Source: a bacterium
Lineage (GTDB): Bacteria > Chloroflexota > Anaerolineae > Caldilineales > Caldilineaceae
Length of the DNA: 64,000 nucleotides
Assembly: GCA_016124945.1 (NCBI GenBank)
Contig: WGMT01000014.1
Coordinates: 27,576-91,575 of the forward strand
Reading direction: 5' to 3'
Within the stretch, counting starts at the first letter, position 1. Each line of letters opens with the position of its first letter. A program made the position numbers and the translations under genes. Below, piece after piece: positions 17,532-26,108 of this stretch. The notes beneath the pieces are model-generated. The model searched no databases. It saw only the letters and a list, made by a program, of their open reading frames with translations, and had not been told where the DNA came from.

Positions 17532-19226
17532 ATGCGTGACCCTGTTGACAAGATCACCGTTGAGGTGATCCGCAATTATTTGATCACCATCGCCGACGAG
17601 ATGAAGAAGGTGATCGAGCGCACGTCGATGAGCCCGATCATCTACGAAGTGCTCGACTTTAGCACCGGCGTCTTTACCCGCGATTCAAAGCTGATCGGCC
17701 AGGCGGCCGGGCTGACCATGTTCCTCGGCACGTTGGATCTGGCGGTGGAGGCGACGCTGCGCAAATTCGGCGTGGACGGTCTACACCCCGGCGATCTGAT
17801 CATCACCAATGATCCCTACGATGGCGGCGGCACCCACCTCAACGACGTGGTGACGATCAGCCCGATCTTCTACCAGGGCAAGCTGGCCGCCTTCAGCGCC
17901 GTGCGCGCCCATTGGATCGACCTGGGCGGCAAAGTGCCCTTCAGCCAGATGTCCGACGCCACCGAGATCTTCCAGGAAGGGCTGGTCTTCCCTGTGGTGA
18001 AGCTGTACAACCAAGGCGTGCTCAACGAAGCGCTCTACGACGTAATCCTGAGCAACGTGCGCATCCCCGCCAGTGTGGGTGGCGATCTGCAATCGCAGGT
18101 GGCCGCCTGTCGCATTGCCGAGCGGCGCATCAGCGAACTCTTGGACAAGTACGGCGTGGAGACCTTCGACGCCGCCGTGGCACAGGTCCTCGCCAACTCG
18201 GAGGTGCAGATCCGTGAAGCGATCCGCACCATCCCCGACGGCGTCTACACCGGGGAAGACTTCGCCGACGCCGCCGGGCCGGGTGGGGATCCCATCCGCA
18301 TTGCCGTGGCAGTGCGCGTCCACGGCGACGAGATTACCTTCGACTTCACCGGCACCGACGCGGCGACGGCGTCGTCGTTCAACCAGGGCTGGGGCGCGCT
18401 GCTTTCGTGCTGCCGCGCCATGCTCAAGTGCATCACCACGCCCCAGGACCCCACCAACGACGGCTCCTTCCGCGCCATGCACGTCATCGCGCCGGAGGGC
18501 TGTTGCCTCAACGTCAAACGCCCCAGCCCGGTCTGTATGTACGGCGAACTGGGCATGCACGTAATGGACGCCATCTGGAAGGCGCTGGCCCCGGTCCTGC
18601 CCAACAAACTGCCCGCCGGTCATTACGGTACTGTAGCGGCGCAGGGCTTCGCTGGGTATGACACGGCTATATCGCCGGCCTCGTTTTTTATGTTTGGGGG
18701 ACCCAACGGTGGTGGCTGGGGTGCGGGCAAGGATTGGGACGGCGAAAATGCCCTCATCTGCCTGGGCGACGGCGACACGCGCAACACGCCGATGGAGGTG
18801 ATCGAGGCCAAGTACCCGATCCAGGTGCTACGTTATGCGCTGATCCCCGATTCAGGTGGCGCGGGCGAATTCCGCGGCGGGCTGGGGCTGGAAGTGGTCT
18901 ACCGCATGCTGCGCGGTGACGCACTCAGCGCCGTCTTTGTGAGCGGGCGCTGCAAGTTTCCCGCCTTTGGCCTCTTCGACGGCGAGGAAGGACAGCGCAG
19001 CGCCATCTTCATCACGCGTGACGGCGTGGCCGGTCCTTGCACCTGTCAGGCCGCCGGTCTGCCCCTTAAAGTGGGCGACGAAATCACCGTCATCGCGGGC
19101 GGGGGCGGCGGCTGGGGCGATCCCAGCAAGCGCGATCCCGAACGTCTGCGCCATGACATCGAACAGGGGTATGTGACGGAGCAGGCAGCGCGTGAAACAT
19201 GGGGATTGGTGACTGGTGATTGGTGA
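17532..19226 (+). CDS. Hydantoinase B/oxoprolinase-family protein
   Basis: A 564-residue HyuB-type subunit starting MRDPVDKITVEVIRNYLITI. It has the family core ERTSMSPIIYEVLDFSTGVF, ITNDPYDGGGTHLNDV and GGPNGGGWGAGKDWDGEN, with the glycine-rich tail AGGGGGWGDPSKRDPERL. With HyuA (next gene) such proteins open 5-membered cyclic imides, hydantoins or 5-oxoproline, usually with ATP. AAGGGAA supports ATG at 17532. The last codons (VTGDW then stop) fall in a GGTGATT heptamer repeat, so the original C terminus may have differed. Confidence 0.9.
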   Translation: MRDPVDKITVEVIRNYLITIADEMKKVIERTSMSPIIYEVLDFSTGVFTRDSKLIGQAAGLTMFLGTLDLAVEATLRKFGVDGLHPGDLIITNDPYDGGGTHLNDVVTISPIFYQGKLAAFSAVRAHWIDLGGKVPFSQMSDATEIFQEGLVFPVVKLYNQGVLNEALYDVILSNVRIPASVGGDLQSQVAACRIAERRISELLDKYGVETFDAAVAQVLANSEVQIREAIRTIPDGVYTGEDFADAAGPGGDPIRIAVAVRVHGDEITFDFTGTDAATASSFNQGWGALLSCCRAMLKCITTPQDPTNDGSFRAMHVIAPEGCCLNVKRPSPVCMYGELGMHVMDAIWKALAPVLPNKLPAGHYGTVAAQGFAGYDTAISPASFFMFGGPNGGGWGAGKDWDGENALICLGDGDTRNTPMEVIEAKYPIQVLRYALIPDSGGAGEFRGGLGLEVVYRMLRGDALSAVFVSGRCKFPAFGLFDGEEGQRSAIFITRDGVAGPCTCQAAGLPLKVGDEITVIAGGGGGWGDPSKRDPERLRHDIEQGYVTEQAARETWGLVTGDW

Positions 19227-19290
19227 TTGGGGGTTGTGTACAGGATCTGAAATCGCCTAATCGCCCAATCACCCATCACTCCCTCATCCG
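19200..19290. repeat. Heptamer repeat with inverted ends overlapping the hydantoinase B stop
   Basis: GGTGATT/GGTGACT units (about 19206-19230) and complementary CCAATCACC units (about 19264-19275) flank CTGAAATCGCCTAATCGC, which recurs near 61738-61755. Confidence 0.55.
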
Positions 19291-19305
19291 AAAGCGAACA
19301 CAACC

Positions 19306-21342
19306 ATGACCTACCGAGTCGCCGTCGATACCGGCGGTACGTTTACCGATGTGATGTTATTGGAACCTTCGACCGGGCGGATTCAGACGGTGAAGGTGCC
19401 GTCTACGCCGCAGAATCCGGATCAGGCGGTGGTGGAGGGCGTGCTGGCGCTGGGCGCGCCGCTGCATGAGATCACCTTCCTCGGCCACGGCACCACGGTT
19501 GCCATCAACACGCTCGTACAGCGCAAGGGCGTGAAGACGGGGCTGATCACCACACCCGGCTTCCGTGACGTGCTGGAGATCCAGCGCACCAACCGCCCCG
19601 ACATGTACAACCTCTTCTACCGCAAACCGGCCCCGCTCGTCCCGCGCAATCTGCGCCTGGAAGTGACCGAGCGCATCCTGGCCGATGGGACGGTGCAGAC
19701 GCCGCTCGATCTCGCTGCGCTACATCAGGCGGTGGAGACGCTGTGCGCCGAGGGCATCACGGCGCTGGCGATCTGCTTCCTCAATTCCTACATCAACCCC
19801 GCCCACGAGGACGCCGCCGCCGCCTACGTACGGGCGCACTTCCCGGCGCTGGCGGTGAGCGTTTCCACCGAGATCGCGCGGGAGTGGCGGGAGTATGAGC
19901 GCACGTCCACGGTGGCGCTCAACGCCTACCTCACGCCGTCGGTGCGTACCTACCTCTCCCGTCTCGACGAGGAGATGGGCAGCGTCGGCTACGGCCATCA
20001 CGTCCTCATCACCCGCTCCGACGGCGGGTTGACGCTCAGCCGCAGCGCCGCCGAGCAACCGGCCACCATGCTCATGTCCGGCCCGGCGGGGGGCGTGCTG
20101 GGGGCAGCCGAATATGGACGGGTGACAGGCTTCCCTAACCTGATCACCTTCGACATCGGCGGCACCACCTGCGACGTCAGCCTGATCAAGGACGGCGAAC
20201 CGCTGCGCGTGCGCGACCGCCTGGTGGAAGGCTACCCCGTGCTGGCCCCCTTCATCGACATCTATTCGATTGGTGCGGGCGGCGGCACCATCGCCTGGGC
20301 CGACAACGCGTCCATGCTGCGCGTGGGTCCGCACAGTGCGGGCGCGCAGCCAGGGCCGTCCTGCTATGACCGTGGCGGCGATTTCCCCACCGTCACCGAT
20401 GCCTACGTTCTGCTGGGGATGATTGATCCGGATGCCTTCCTGGGCGGGCAGATGCCGCTGCGCCGGGACCGGGCCGAGGCTGTCTTCGCTAAACTGGCGG
20501 CGGCGGTGGAGATGGATCTGCACACCTGCGCCCACGGCACGTTGACCATCCTCGATCATGCCATGACGGCGGCGCTGCGTGTGGTGTCGGTGGAACGGGG
20601 ACACGATCCACGTGATTTCGCGTTGATGGCCTTCGGCGGCGCGGGCGCGCTGCACCTGGGGTCGCTGGCGCGGGAACTGGGCATCCGCCAGGGCATCGTC
20701 CCCCGCTACCCGTCGCTCTTTTCGGCGTGGGGCATCCTGGCGGCGAACCTGCGCCACGCCTACACGCAGACCGTCAACCGGCGCAGTGACGAGGTAGATG
20801 CGGCGCAGTTAGGCGGCATCGTCGATGATCTGCGCAGTCAAGGCGCGGCCCAACTGGCGGCGGACGGCGTCGGCGCGCACGACACCTCGTTCGCCGTGTC
20901 GATGGACATGCGCTACCTGGGCCAGGAGCACAATGTCAATGTCCCCGCGCCGGATCTGTTCAGCGATGAGAGCCTGTCCGCGTTGATCGACGGCTTCCAC
21001 GCCGCGCACAAGCAGCTTTACACCTATGAACTGCGCGGCGAACCCGTCGTCATCACCAACGTGCGCGTCGACGCCATCGGCGTGCAGCCTACCCCGCAGA
21101 TCCAGGAATGGACCGTGCGCGGCCGCGCCGAAGACGCGTTCAAGGGCGAACGTCCTGCCCTACTCGAAGTGGACGAAGGCTTCCGCCCCACCCCCGTCTA
21201 CGACCGCGACCGCCTCGCCGCGGGCGTCACGTTGACGGGTCCTTGCATTGTGGAAGAAGCGACCTCCACCACCATCGTCCGCCGCGGCCAGACACTGACG
21301 GTGGATCGCTGGGGGAATTTGGTGGTGGGGATGGGGGAGTAG
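19306..21342 (+). CDS. Hydantoinase A/oxoprolinase-family protein
   Basis: A 678-residue HyuA-type subunit. The ASKHA-like phosphate loop reads VAVDTGGTFTDVMLLEPSTG; the second nucleotide loop is ITFDIGGTTCDVSLI; SIGAGGGTIAWAD and SAGAQPGPSCYDRGG are family hallmarks. The partner B subunit is 79 nt upstream and the pair follows a full Dpp transporter, so the operon probably imports and hydrolyses a cyclic amide. A 19-bp stem-loop terminator follows at 21388-21428. Which substrate (hydantoin, N-methylhydantoin, oxoproline, acetone-type) is not determinable. Confidence 0.92.
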   Translation: MTYRVAVDTGGTFTDVMLLEPSTGRIQTVKVPSTPQNPDQAVVEGVLALGAPLHEITFLGHGTTVAINTLVQRKGVKTGLITTPGFRDVLEIQRTNRPDMYNLFYRKPAPLVPRNLRLEVTERILADGTVQTPLDLAALHQAVETLCAEGITALAICFLNSYINPAHEDAAAAYVRAHFPALAVSVSTEIAREWREYERTSTVALNAYLTPSVRTYLSRLDEEMGSVGYGHHVLITRSDGGLTLSRSAAEQPATMLMSGPAGGVLGAAEYGRVTGFPNLITFDIGGTTCDVSLIKDGEPLRVRDRLVEGYPVLAPFIDIYSIGAGGGTIAWADNASMLRVGPHSAGAQPGPSCYDRGGDFPTVTDAYVLLGMIDPDAFLGGQMPLRRDRAEAVFAKLAAAVEMDLHTCAHGTLTILDHAMTAALRVVSVERGHDPRDFALMAFGGAGALHLGSLARELGIRQGIVPRYPSLFSAWGILAANLRHAYTQTVNRRSDEVDAAQLGGIVDDLRSQGAAQLAADGVGAHDTSFAVSMDMRYLGQEHNVNVPAPDLFSDESLSALIDGFHAAHKQLYTYELRGEPVVITNVRVDAIGVQPTPQIQEWTVRGRAEDAFKGERPALLEVDEGFRPTPVYDRDRLAAGVTLTGPCIVEEATSTTIVRRGQTLTVDRWGNLVVGMGE

Positions 21343-21387
21343 GGACTGGGGATTGGGGATTGGGGACAGAATGTTGGTGGTTTCATG

Positions 21388-21428
21388 CAAGCACCCCGCC
21401 GAGGACCATGTCCTCGGCGGGGTGCTTG
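21388..21428. terminator. Strong stem-loop at the operon end
   Basis: Perfect 19-nt arms (21388-21406 and 21410-21428) around a 3-nt loop, followed by the weakly U-rich TTCTTGTAAT. It ends the transporter-hydantoinase operon. Its GTCCTCGGCGGG core recurs at 24317-24328. Confidence 0.75.
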
Positions 21429-21511
21429 TTCTTGTAATGGGCTCTACTGTGTGGGAAGATTCAGGTAAGATTGGTTTAGTGTAGCACACAAGTAAGGAGC
21501 AGGAGCATCAC

Positions 21512-21721
21512 ATGGAAGCTGAACGAGTGGTGACTGTAGAAACACAAGTGCCGATCCAGTTGCGCAAAGAAATGCAGCAACTCGTCCACGCTGGGTGGTA
21601 CACAGACGAAAATGAGTTGATCCTGGATGCCCTTCGTCGCTTTCTGTCCGTCCACCGCACGGAGCTGCTTACCGAGCAGATTCGCGAAGATGTTGAGTGG
21701 GGACTATACGGACAGGAATAA
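21512..21721 (+). CDS. Ribbon-helix-helix antitoxin-like protein
   Basis: A 69-residue protein with an RHH/ParD-like layout: beta strand RVVTVETQVPIQLRKEMQQL, helix-turn-helix DENELILDALRRFLSVHR, then an acidic tail ending EDVEWGLYGQE that would wrap the toxin. AAGGAG precedes ATG 21512. It is followed after 6 nt by a decayed PIN-domain toxin gene, the normal order for a VapBC-like module. It may now be an orphan antitoxin or a self-regulator. Confidence 0.75.
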   Translation: MEAERVVTVETQVPIQLRKEMQQLVHAGWYTDENELILDALRRFLSVHRTELLTEQIREDVEWGLYGQE

Positions 21722-21727
21722 CACGTC

Positions 21728-21909
21728 ATGAGTTCGCATGATCAGAGTATCGTCTGCGATGCCCATGCTATTTTCTTGACAGACGACAACGTTCTCAGCA
21801 AGAAGTAGTTTCTATCTTGAAGAATCTCCCTGTTACGTCCACGTTACACATCACCAAAGCACTGTTGCAGGAAGTCATCAACGCAGCCCAAAACGCACGA
21901 CCGCTTTAA
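21728..21909 (+). pseudogene. Decayed PIN-domain toxin (VapC-like)
   Basis: ATG at 21728 gives MSSHDQSIVCDAHAI, resembling the first acidic strand of a PIN domain, but the text then jumps to FLTDDNVLSKK, a typical C-terminal PIN strand, and hits TAG. In another frame the end continues as VSILKNLPVTSTLHITKALL up to TAA at 21909. So most of the domain (roughly 90 residues) is missing and the tail is frameshifted. Only about 180 nt of an expected 400 remain. The match is by motif and context only. Confidence 0.6.
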
Positions 21910-21927
21910 CTTTCTGCTACGCAACAT

Positions 21928-21982
21928 CCCCGCATCCGGTACCAGCGTGTCCGGCAAAAGGAAGTGTCCTGGTGCGGGGCGT
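21928..21982. repeat. Short hairpin repeat, copy 1
   Basis: CCCCGC at the left pairs with GCGGGG at the right around CCGGTACCAGCGTGTCCGGC. A diverged second copy lies at 22974-23030. Confidence 0.5.
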
Positions 21983-22007
21983 AATTGCGCTCCCCTTCTT
22001 TGTGGCG

Positions 22008-22199
22008 ATGATCTGTCCATTGACAACGAATCGTGGGATAACACGAATCAATCCCGCTGACGAAGCAGCCATTCGTCTCATCCTTTTATTCGTTGTCATA
22101 GCCGGTGCTGTCCTGTTTTTGGTTGGTGAAGGTGTGATCTCCGTGCGGGATAACTACAAACCACTGCCCGCAGTTGTTCACACTTTGCCTCAGCTATGA
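22008..22199 (+). CDS. Possible small membrane protein (weak)
   Basis: An ATG at 22008 opens a 63-codon frame with one plausible transmembrane helix (LILLFVVIAGAVLFLVGEGV). There is no clear ribosome site, and it overlaps the end of an opposing small gene by a few bases. It could be spurious. No family is recognised. Confidence 0.2.
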   Translation: MICPLTTNRGITRINPADEAAIRLILLFVVIAGAVLFLVGEGVISVRDNYKPLPAVVHTLPQL

Positions 22200-22466
22200 G
22201 AACACGATGAGTAGGATTCCAACTATCATTCCAACCGCAGCAAGTAGGTGCCGCTCCCAAAGATATTGCTTTCGAAGTAATGGATCATTGACAATTGCAT
22301 CTCGTGCTTGTGCAGCCTTACCTAGAAAACGCAACGCAACAAATGATCTTGTAGACCCGTTCTCACCCATAAAGGCATCTTTACAGGTGCAGGGCATACG
22401 TCTACATCTTTCTGCCATAATCAAGATAACTATGGATGCCAGCAACGCAATCAAACCATAGAACAT
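22194..22466 (-). CDS. Small hypothetical membrane protein
   Basis: A 90-residue frame with hydrophobic helices at both ends (GLIALLASIVILIMAERC and LLAAVGMIVGILLIVFS) flanking a basic middle. AGGAC lies 6-10 nt before the ATG at 22464-22466. The pattern suggests a two-helix inner-membrane protein. It is followed upstream on the same strand by another small membrane protein. No family recognised; no function proposed. Confidence 0.45.
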   Translation of the reverse strand: MFYGLIALLASIVILIMAERCRRMPCTCKDAFMGENGSTRSFVALRFLGKAAQARDAIVNDPLLRKQYLWERHLLAAVGMIVGILLIVFS

Positions 22467-22508
22467 ATCGCTTGTCCTGTTACTTGGTTACACCCAAGGT
22501 TTAGGCGA

Positions 22509-22533
22509 GGAGTAGGCATCCTCAGATGCCGTC
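22509..22533. repeat. 25-nt dispersed repeat, copy 1
   Basis: The sequence around AGTAGGCATCCTCAGATGCC is found as an exact 25-nt inverted copy at 48634-48658. It includes the internal palindrome GGCATCCTCAGATGCC. Confidence 0.6.
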
Positions 22534-22603
22534 ACCGCGATGCAAGCAACGCTAATGCTCACTCGGCGGGTTGGTTTTGGTAAGAGAGTAAATGGCAACT
22601 ATG

Positions 22604-22861
22604 TCATAACTGCAAAATGCTTTCTGCAAGCAACAGCAGGTTTACTAGCAGTCCCACAAAGAGTGTACCCCGAATGACGTCATCCTGTAGTTCAAGTGGC
22701 CACCAACGCTTCCCCACCACTTGTCGAATCTGCTCATTCTGCCTGGTCCATTCCTGTAAAGTACGGCGAAATCGTTCAGGTTCAAACAGAGCTATGTAGT
22801 TCCAATATGAGAACATGAATAAGGGCAGGGCAAGAAAAACGATAGGAAATAGATTTTCCAT
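22604..22861 (-). CDS. Small hypothetical membrane protein
   Basis: An 85-residue frame beginning MENLFPIVFLALPLFMFSYW, with a basic/acidic centre (ERFRRTLQEWTRQNEQIRQV) and a C-terminal helix LFVGLLVNLLLLAESIL. GGAGGA is located 9 nt upstream of the ATG at 22859-22861. Two membrane helices are likely. No family recognised. Together with the 22194-22466 protein it may form a small leftward unit. Confidence 0.5.
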   Translation of the reverse strand: MENLFPIVFLALPLFMFSYWNYIALFEPERFRRTLQEWTRQNEQIRQVVGKRWWPLELQDDVIRGTLFVGLLVNLLLLAESILQL

Positions 22862-23260
22862 GACCCATATCCTCCACTGCCATCATCTGCTAGAACACGA
22901 TTCGTACCCACTGAGTGGGTGGATTTGAACAGGTTTCCACATACATCAATTTGACAACAGTAACCGGAGACCAGCCCCGCGTCCGGTACCAGTGTGTCGG
23001 GCGAGAGGAACTGGTCCTAGCGTGGGGGTGTCCGTTGAGGACGTATCTCTATTGTGGACGATGCATTCAAGCTGTCAATTCTCAGTTCTGCTATCTTTTT
23101 TGTAGACGGTTTGCATAGCGCCAGCGGCATAAGTAAGCGTTTCACCGAAATGCTACATACTCCCCTTGACAAGAACGCCTGTTCCGTTAGACTAACTTCA
23201 TACACGAAGTGATCGTCCTTGCGCTCCGCCCCAGTCACCAATCACCACTCCGGACTAAGC
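22862..23260. other. Intergenic region before the Rpn-type gene
   Basis: This 399-nt stretch contains the second hairpin-repeat copy (22974-23030) and a promoter (23166-23193). No credible gene is seen. Confidence 0.5.
23166..23193 (+). promoter_or_regulatory. Predicted promoter of the Rpn-type gene
   Basis: TTGACA (23166-23171), a 16-nt spacer, and TAGACT (23188-23193), ending 67 nt before the ATG. Confidence 0.5.
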
Positions 23261-24292
23261 ATGACCAACGTCCACGACAGCGGCTACAAGATCCTCTTCT
23301 CAAATCGCACCATCTTTCGGCAGTTGATGGAGAGCTTCGTTGCCCAGCCGTGGGTGGCCCAACTCGATTTCGACCGCGCCGAGACGGTGGACAAGTCCTT
23401 TGTCTCCGCAGACTATCAGAAGACAGAAAGCGATCTCATCTACCGGCTGCCCTGGGGCGATGATGAACTTTACGTCTACGTGCTCATAGAGTTCCAGTCT
23501 ACCGTAGACCGGTGGATGGCGCTGCGCATGCTCAACTACATCTGCAACTTCTACCTGGATTGGGTCAAGGCGCATACAGGCGCGCAAAAAGTGCCACCCA
23601 TCTTCCCGCTGTTATTGTATAATGGAGACGCCCGTTGGTCCGCCGCACAGACAATGGCGGAATTGGTCGAACCTGAGCCGGCCCTGCGCGAGTACGCCAT
23701 CGGCTTCCGTTACTTCAAACTGGCGGCCAACGAATTCAGCCAGGAGCAGTTGATTGGCATCGGCAACATCGTTTCTACGCTCTTCCTGGCCGAGTCCAAG
23801 CCCGACGTCGAACTGCTCATGGAGCAATTCCTGGTGGTATTTGAACAGGGAGAAGACAAGCTGGCCAGTTCCACCTTGGTCAACTGGTTTCGACAATTGG
23901 CGATCCACGGGCGTGTGAAACCCGAAGACTATGCTTCGCTTGCCGAGGTATACCGTTCTGTCGAGGAGGTCAAAGGCATGTTGCAGACCACATTCAAGAA
24001 ACAACAAGAACGATGGTATCAGGATGGTTTTGAAGAAGGTATCGAGAAAGGTATTGAACAAGGCATTGAGAAAGGCATCGAGAAAGGCATCGAGAAAGGC
24101 ATTGAGAAAGGCATCGAGAAAGGCATCGAGAAAGGCATTGAGAAAGGCAGAGAGGACGCCCTTCACCAAACCGCCCTAGCCATGCTCGCCCGCGGCATTG
24201 ATCCCGTCCTTATCGCCGAGGTGACCGGCCTCACCGAGGACGAACTCAACGCCCTCCTCACGTCCCCACCGCCCGATGACTCACCCAACTAA
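23261..24292 (+). CDS. Rpn/PD-(D/E)XK-family nuclease (transposase_31-like) with GIEK repeat
   Basis: A 343-residue protein opening MTNVHDSGYKILFSNRTIFR. The acidic/lysine strand DELYVYVLIEFQSTVDRWM (D...ExQ) is the PD-(D/E)XK-like core of Rpn recombination-promoting nucleases. The region before the C terminus has nine near-perfect four-residue units (GIEK, one GIEQ) coded by 24038-24145, then LAMLARGIDPVLIAEVTGL, the usual C-terminal helix motif. ATG 23261 gives the family N terminus; an upstream start is unlikely. The 12-bp repeat could vary in number by slippage without changing frame. Confidence 0.85.
   Translation: MTNVHDSGYKILFSNRTIFRQLMESFVAQPWVAQLDFDRAETVDKSFVSADYQKTESDLIYRLPWGDDELYVYVLIEFQSTVDRWMALRMLNYICNFYLDWVKAHTGAQKVPPIFPLLLYNGDARWSAAQTMAELVEPEPALREYAIGFRYFKLAANEFSQEQLIGIGNIVSTLFLAESKPDVELLMEQFLVVFEQGEDKLASSTLVNWFRQLAIHGRVKPEDYASLAEVYRSVEEVKGMLQTTFKKQQERWYQDGFEEGIEKGIEQGIEKGIEKGIEKGIEKGIEKGIEKGIEKGREDALHQTALAMLARGIDPVLIAEVTGLTEDELNALLTSPPPDDSPN
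24038..24145 (+). repeat. 12-bp coding tandem repeat, nine units
   Basis: The unit GGCATTGAGAAA (variants GGCATCGAGAAA and one GGCATTGAACAA type) is repeated nine times in frame inside the Rpn-type gene, encoding a charged, probably helical linker. Confidence 0.9.
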
Positions 24293-24299
24293 CCCCAAT

Positions 24300-24331
24300 C
24301 GGCCCGCTAAGGAGACGTCCTCGGCGGGCCG
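24300..24331. terminator. Hairpin after the Rpn-type gene
   Basis: CGGCCCGC (24300-24307) pairs with GCGGGCCG (24324-24331). The right half shares GTCCTCGGCGGG with the terminator at 21388-21428. It lies between convergent genes. Confidence 0.5.
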
Positions 24332-24375
24332 CTTCGCGCCAAATCCCCCAACGCCCTCATCCCAATCCCCAGTCC

Positions 24376-25962
24376 CTAATCCCCAATCTCCTCCTCCCCC
24401 CACCCACCGCCGCCGGCGAAATCCCACAGCAGCACATCTTGATCTGAGGAGAGGGTGAGATAGCCCGCGCTGTAGAAAGTGGAATCGGGCACGGGCGGTT
24501 CGCCGTTGAGGAGCAATCGCACAGGCGCGCCGTCGCCGCCACCGTTCAACCCCGGCGCAGGACAGATCATGCGGTCCTGGGTGATGAGGAACTCCACCGG
24601 CTCGGGCCAGCCAGGGCGTGTGGTGACGAGGACACGTTGCCCTGGTCCACCGCGCCAGCGGCCGGACCCACCCGATTCGGGCAAGATCGCCTTGGATCGG
24701 ATCAGCAACGGGGCGCGGCTTTCGAAGATCTCCACCGCCATCCCCGCCGCCGTGGACGGGTAAATGTAGCCAGCGCGACCGTCATGACCGTAGCTCGCCC
24801 CCTGTCCGCCCCCCGCGAAGAAAGGAACGTTGAAATTGGAGCCATCAGGACGACGTCCGCGCGCCTGGAAGGCGGCCAGAAAGCCCGATCCGGCCATCAC
24901 CCGATCCGGCAACACGGCGGACAGGGCGGCGAAGATCACCGTGTTCAGGTGCCAACCGCTGCGCAGACGCAGGTTCACCGGCGCAGGGAAGCGACAGTTG
25001 AGGATCGATCCCAGCGGCGCGCTAATTTGGAATGGACGCAGCGATCCTTCGTTGTGAGGCAAATGCGGCGCAAGGACACACATCAGCGTGTAGAAAGTTT
25101 GGGCGCTGGTGTACGAAAGCGTAGCGTTGATGCCGCCGGGGCTGACTTCGTCGGCGCTGCCGCTGTAGTCCACATGCAGATCCGAACCGTCCACGCGGAT
25201 GGAGACGGCGATGGTGAGCGGCGTCTGCAAGGCGTCGAACTGGGTCTGCGCCGTATAGATGCCATCGGGGATGGCGGTGATGGCGGCGCGCACCGCCGAC
25301 TCGGTGCGTTCCTGAATGGCGGCAGAGAGCGCACAAAGATCGGCCAGATGGTACTCGTGCATGAGCTGCTGCATGCGGCGCGCACCCACTTCGTTCGCCG
25401 CCACCAGCGCGTCCAGATCGCCGATCACCTCCTCTGGCCCACGCACGTTGGCGCGCAGGATGGCGTAGAGCGTCTCGTTGCGTTCGCCACTGTCGTAGAG
25501 CTTCAGGATCGGGATCTGCAACCCTTCCTCGTAGACGGTGCGCGGGCGACGGTCGTCGTTGGTGCCACCGATGTCGTTGGCATGGGCAATCGTGGCGCAG
25601 AAGGCCACCACCCGATCCCCGGCAAAGACAGGCGTCACCACGCAGATATCGGGCAGGTGACCGGCGGAGAGCCACGGATCGTTGGTAATAAAGACGTCGC
25701 CAGGGCGCATTGTCTCGGCAGGGTGGCCGGCCAACACGGCGCGGGTGACAATCGGCATGGTCAAGTTGAAGGCGGGCATCGACGACGGCGCATGGGCCAG
25801 GCAATTGCCCTCGGCGTCGAGCAGTTCGCAGCCGTGATCCTGGATCACAGCCACCACCGGCGAAAAAGCCGTGCGCCAGACCGTGGTGAACATCTCCTCA
25901 CTGATGCTGATCAACCGGCTCCAGATCACTTGCAGCGTGGCGGGGTCGCGGATTGGGTCCAT
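24376..25962 (-). CDS. Hydantoinase B/oxoprolinase-family protein (second pair)
   Basis: A 528-residue HyuB-type subunit starting MDPIRDPATLQVIWSRLISI. Family motifs include MRPGDVFITNDPWLSAGHLP, VVAFCATIAHANDIGG and FFAGGGQGASYGHDGR; the tail is the glycine-rich FAGGGGWGEEE. It lies 135 nt after its HyuA partner and is transcribed leftwards. It is shorter than the other HyuB here and clearly diverged, so it is unlikely to be a recent duplicate. Its last codons fall in a GGGGATT-type heptamer tract. Confidence 0.9.
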   Translation of the reverse strand: MDPIRDPATLQVIWSRLISISEEMFTTVWRTAFSPVVAVIQDHGCELLDAEGNCLAHAPSSMPAFNLTMPIVTRAVLAGHPAETMRPGDVFITNDPWLSAGHLPDICVVTPVFAGDRVVAFCATIAHANDIGGTNDDRRPRTVYEEGLQIPILKLYDSGERNETLYAILRANVRGPEEVIGDLDALVAANEVGARRMQQLMHEYHLADLCALSAAIQERTESAVRAAITAIPDGIYTAQTQFDALQTPLTIAVSIRVDGSDLHVDYSGSADEVSPGGINATLSYTSAQTFYTLMCVLAPHLPHNEGSLRPFQISAPLGSILNCRFPAPVNLRLRSGWHLNTVIFAALSAVLPDRVMAGSGFLAAFQARGRRPDGSNFNVPFFAGGGQGASYGHDGRAGYIYPSTAAGMAVEIFESRAPLLIRSKAILPESGGSGRWRGGPGQRVLVTTRPGWPEPVEFLITQDRMICPAPGLNGGGDGAPVRLLLNGEPPVPDSTFYSAGYLTLSSDQDVLLWDFAGGGGWGEEEIGD

Positions 25963-25981
25963 AAACTTTCTTTTCTGGGTG

Positions 25982-26108
25982 GGTGATTAGTGATTGGTGA
26001 TTGGTGATTAGGCTTGCCTATTGGCGAAGGAATGGACAAATCGTAACCTTATCGACCACTTCGCCTCTTCGATTCATAAGCATATTTCAAGACCTAATCA
26101 CCAATCAC
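25982..26108. repeat. MITE-like intergenic repeat, family B copy 1
   Basis: About 127 nt bounded by GGTGATT heptamers on the left and the complementary AATCACC units on the right, with internal ATAAGCATATTTCAAGACC. A homologous copy lies at 32575-32691. The right end supplies the stop codon of the hydantoinase A gene. Confidence 0.65.

Noticed and set aside
21917..22099. Minus-strand 60-codon frame near the PIN remnant
   Set aside because: No ribosome site, no motif, and overlaps an intergenic hairpin repeat.
24038..24145. Possible CRISPR-like repeat
   Set aside because: Twelve-base units in frame with a coding gene and without spacers.
24637..25986. A 449-codon frame antisense to the second hydantoinase B
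   Set aside because: It mirrors a conserved gene on the opposite strand; its composition (many Arg, Gly, His) is that of an antisense shadow in GC-rich DNA.
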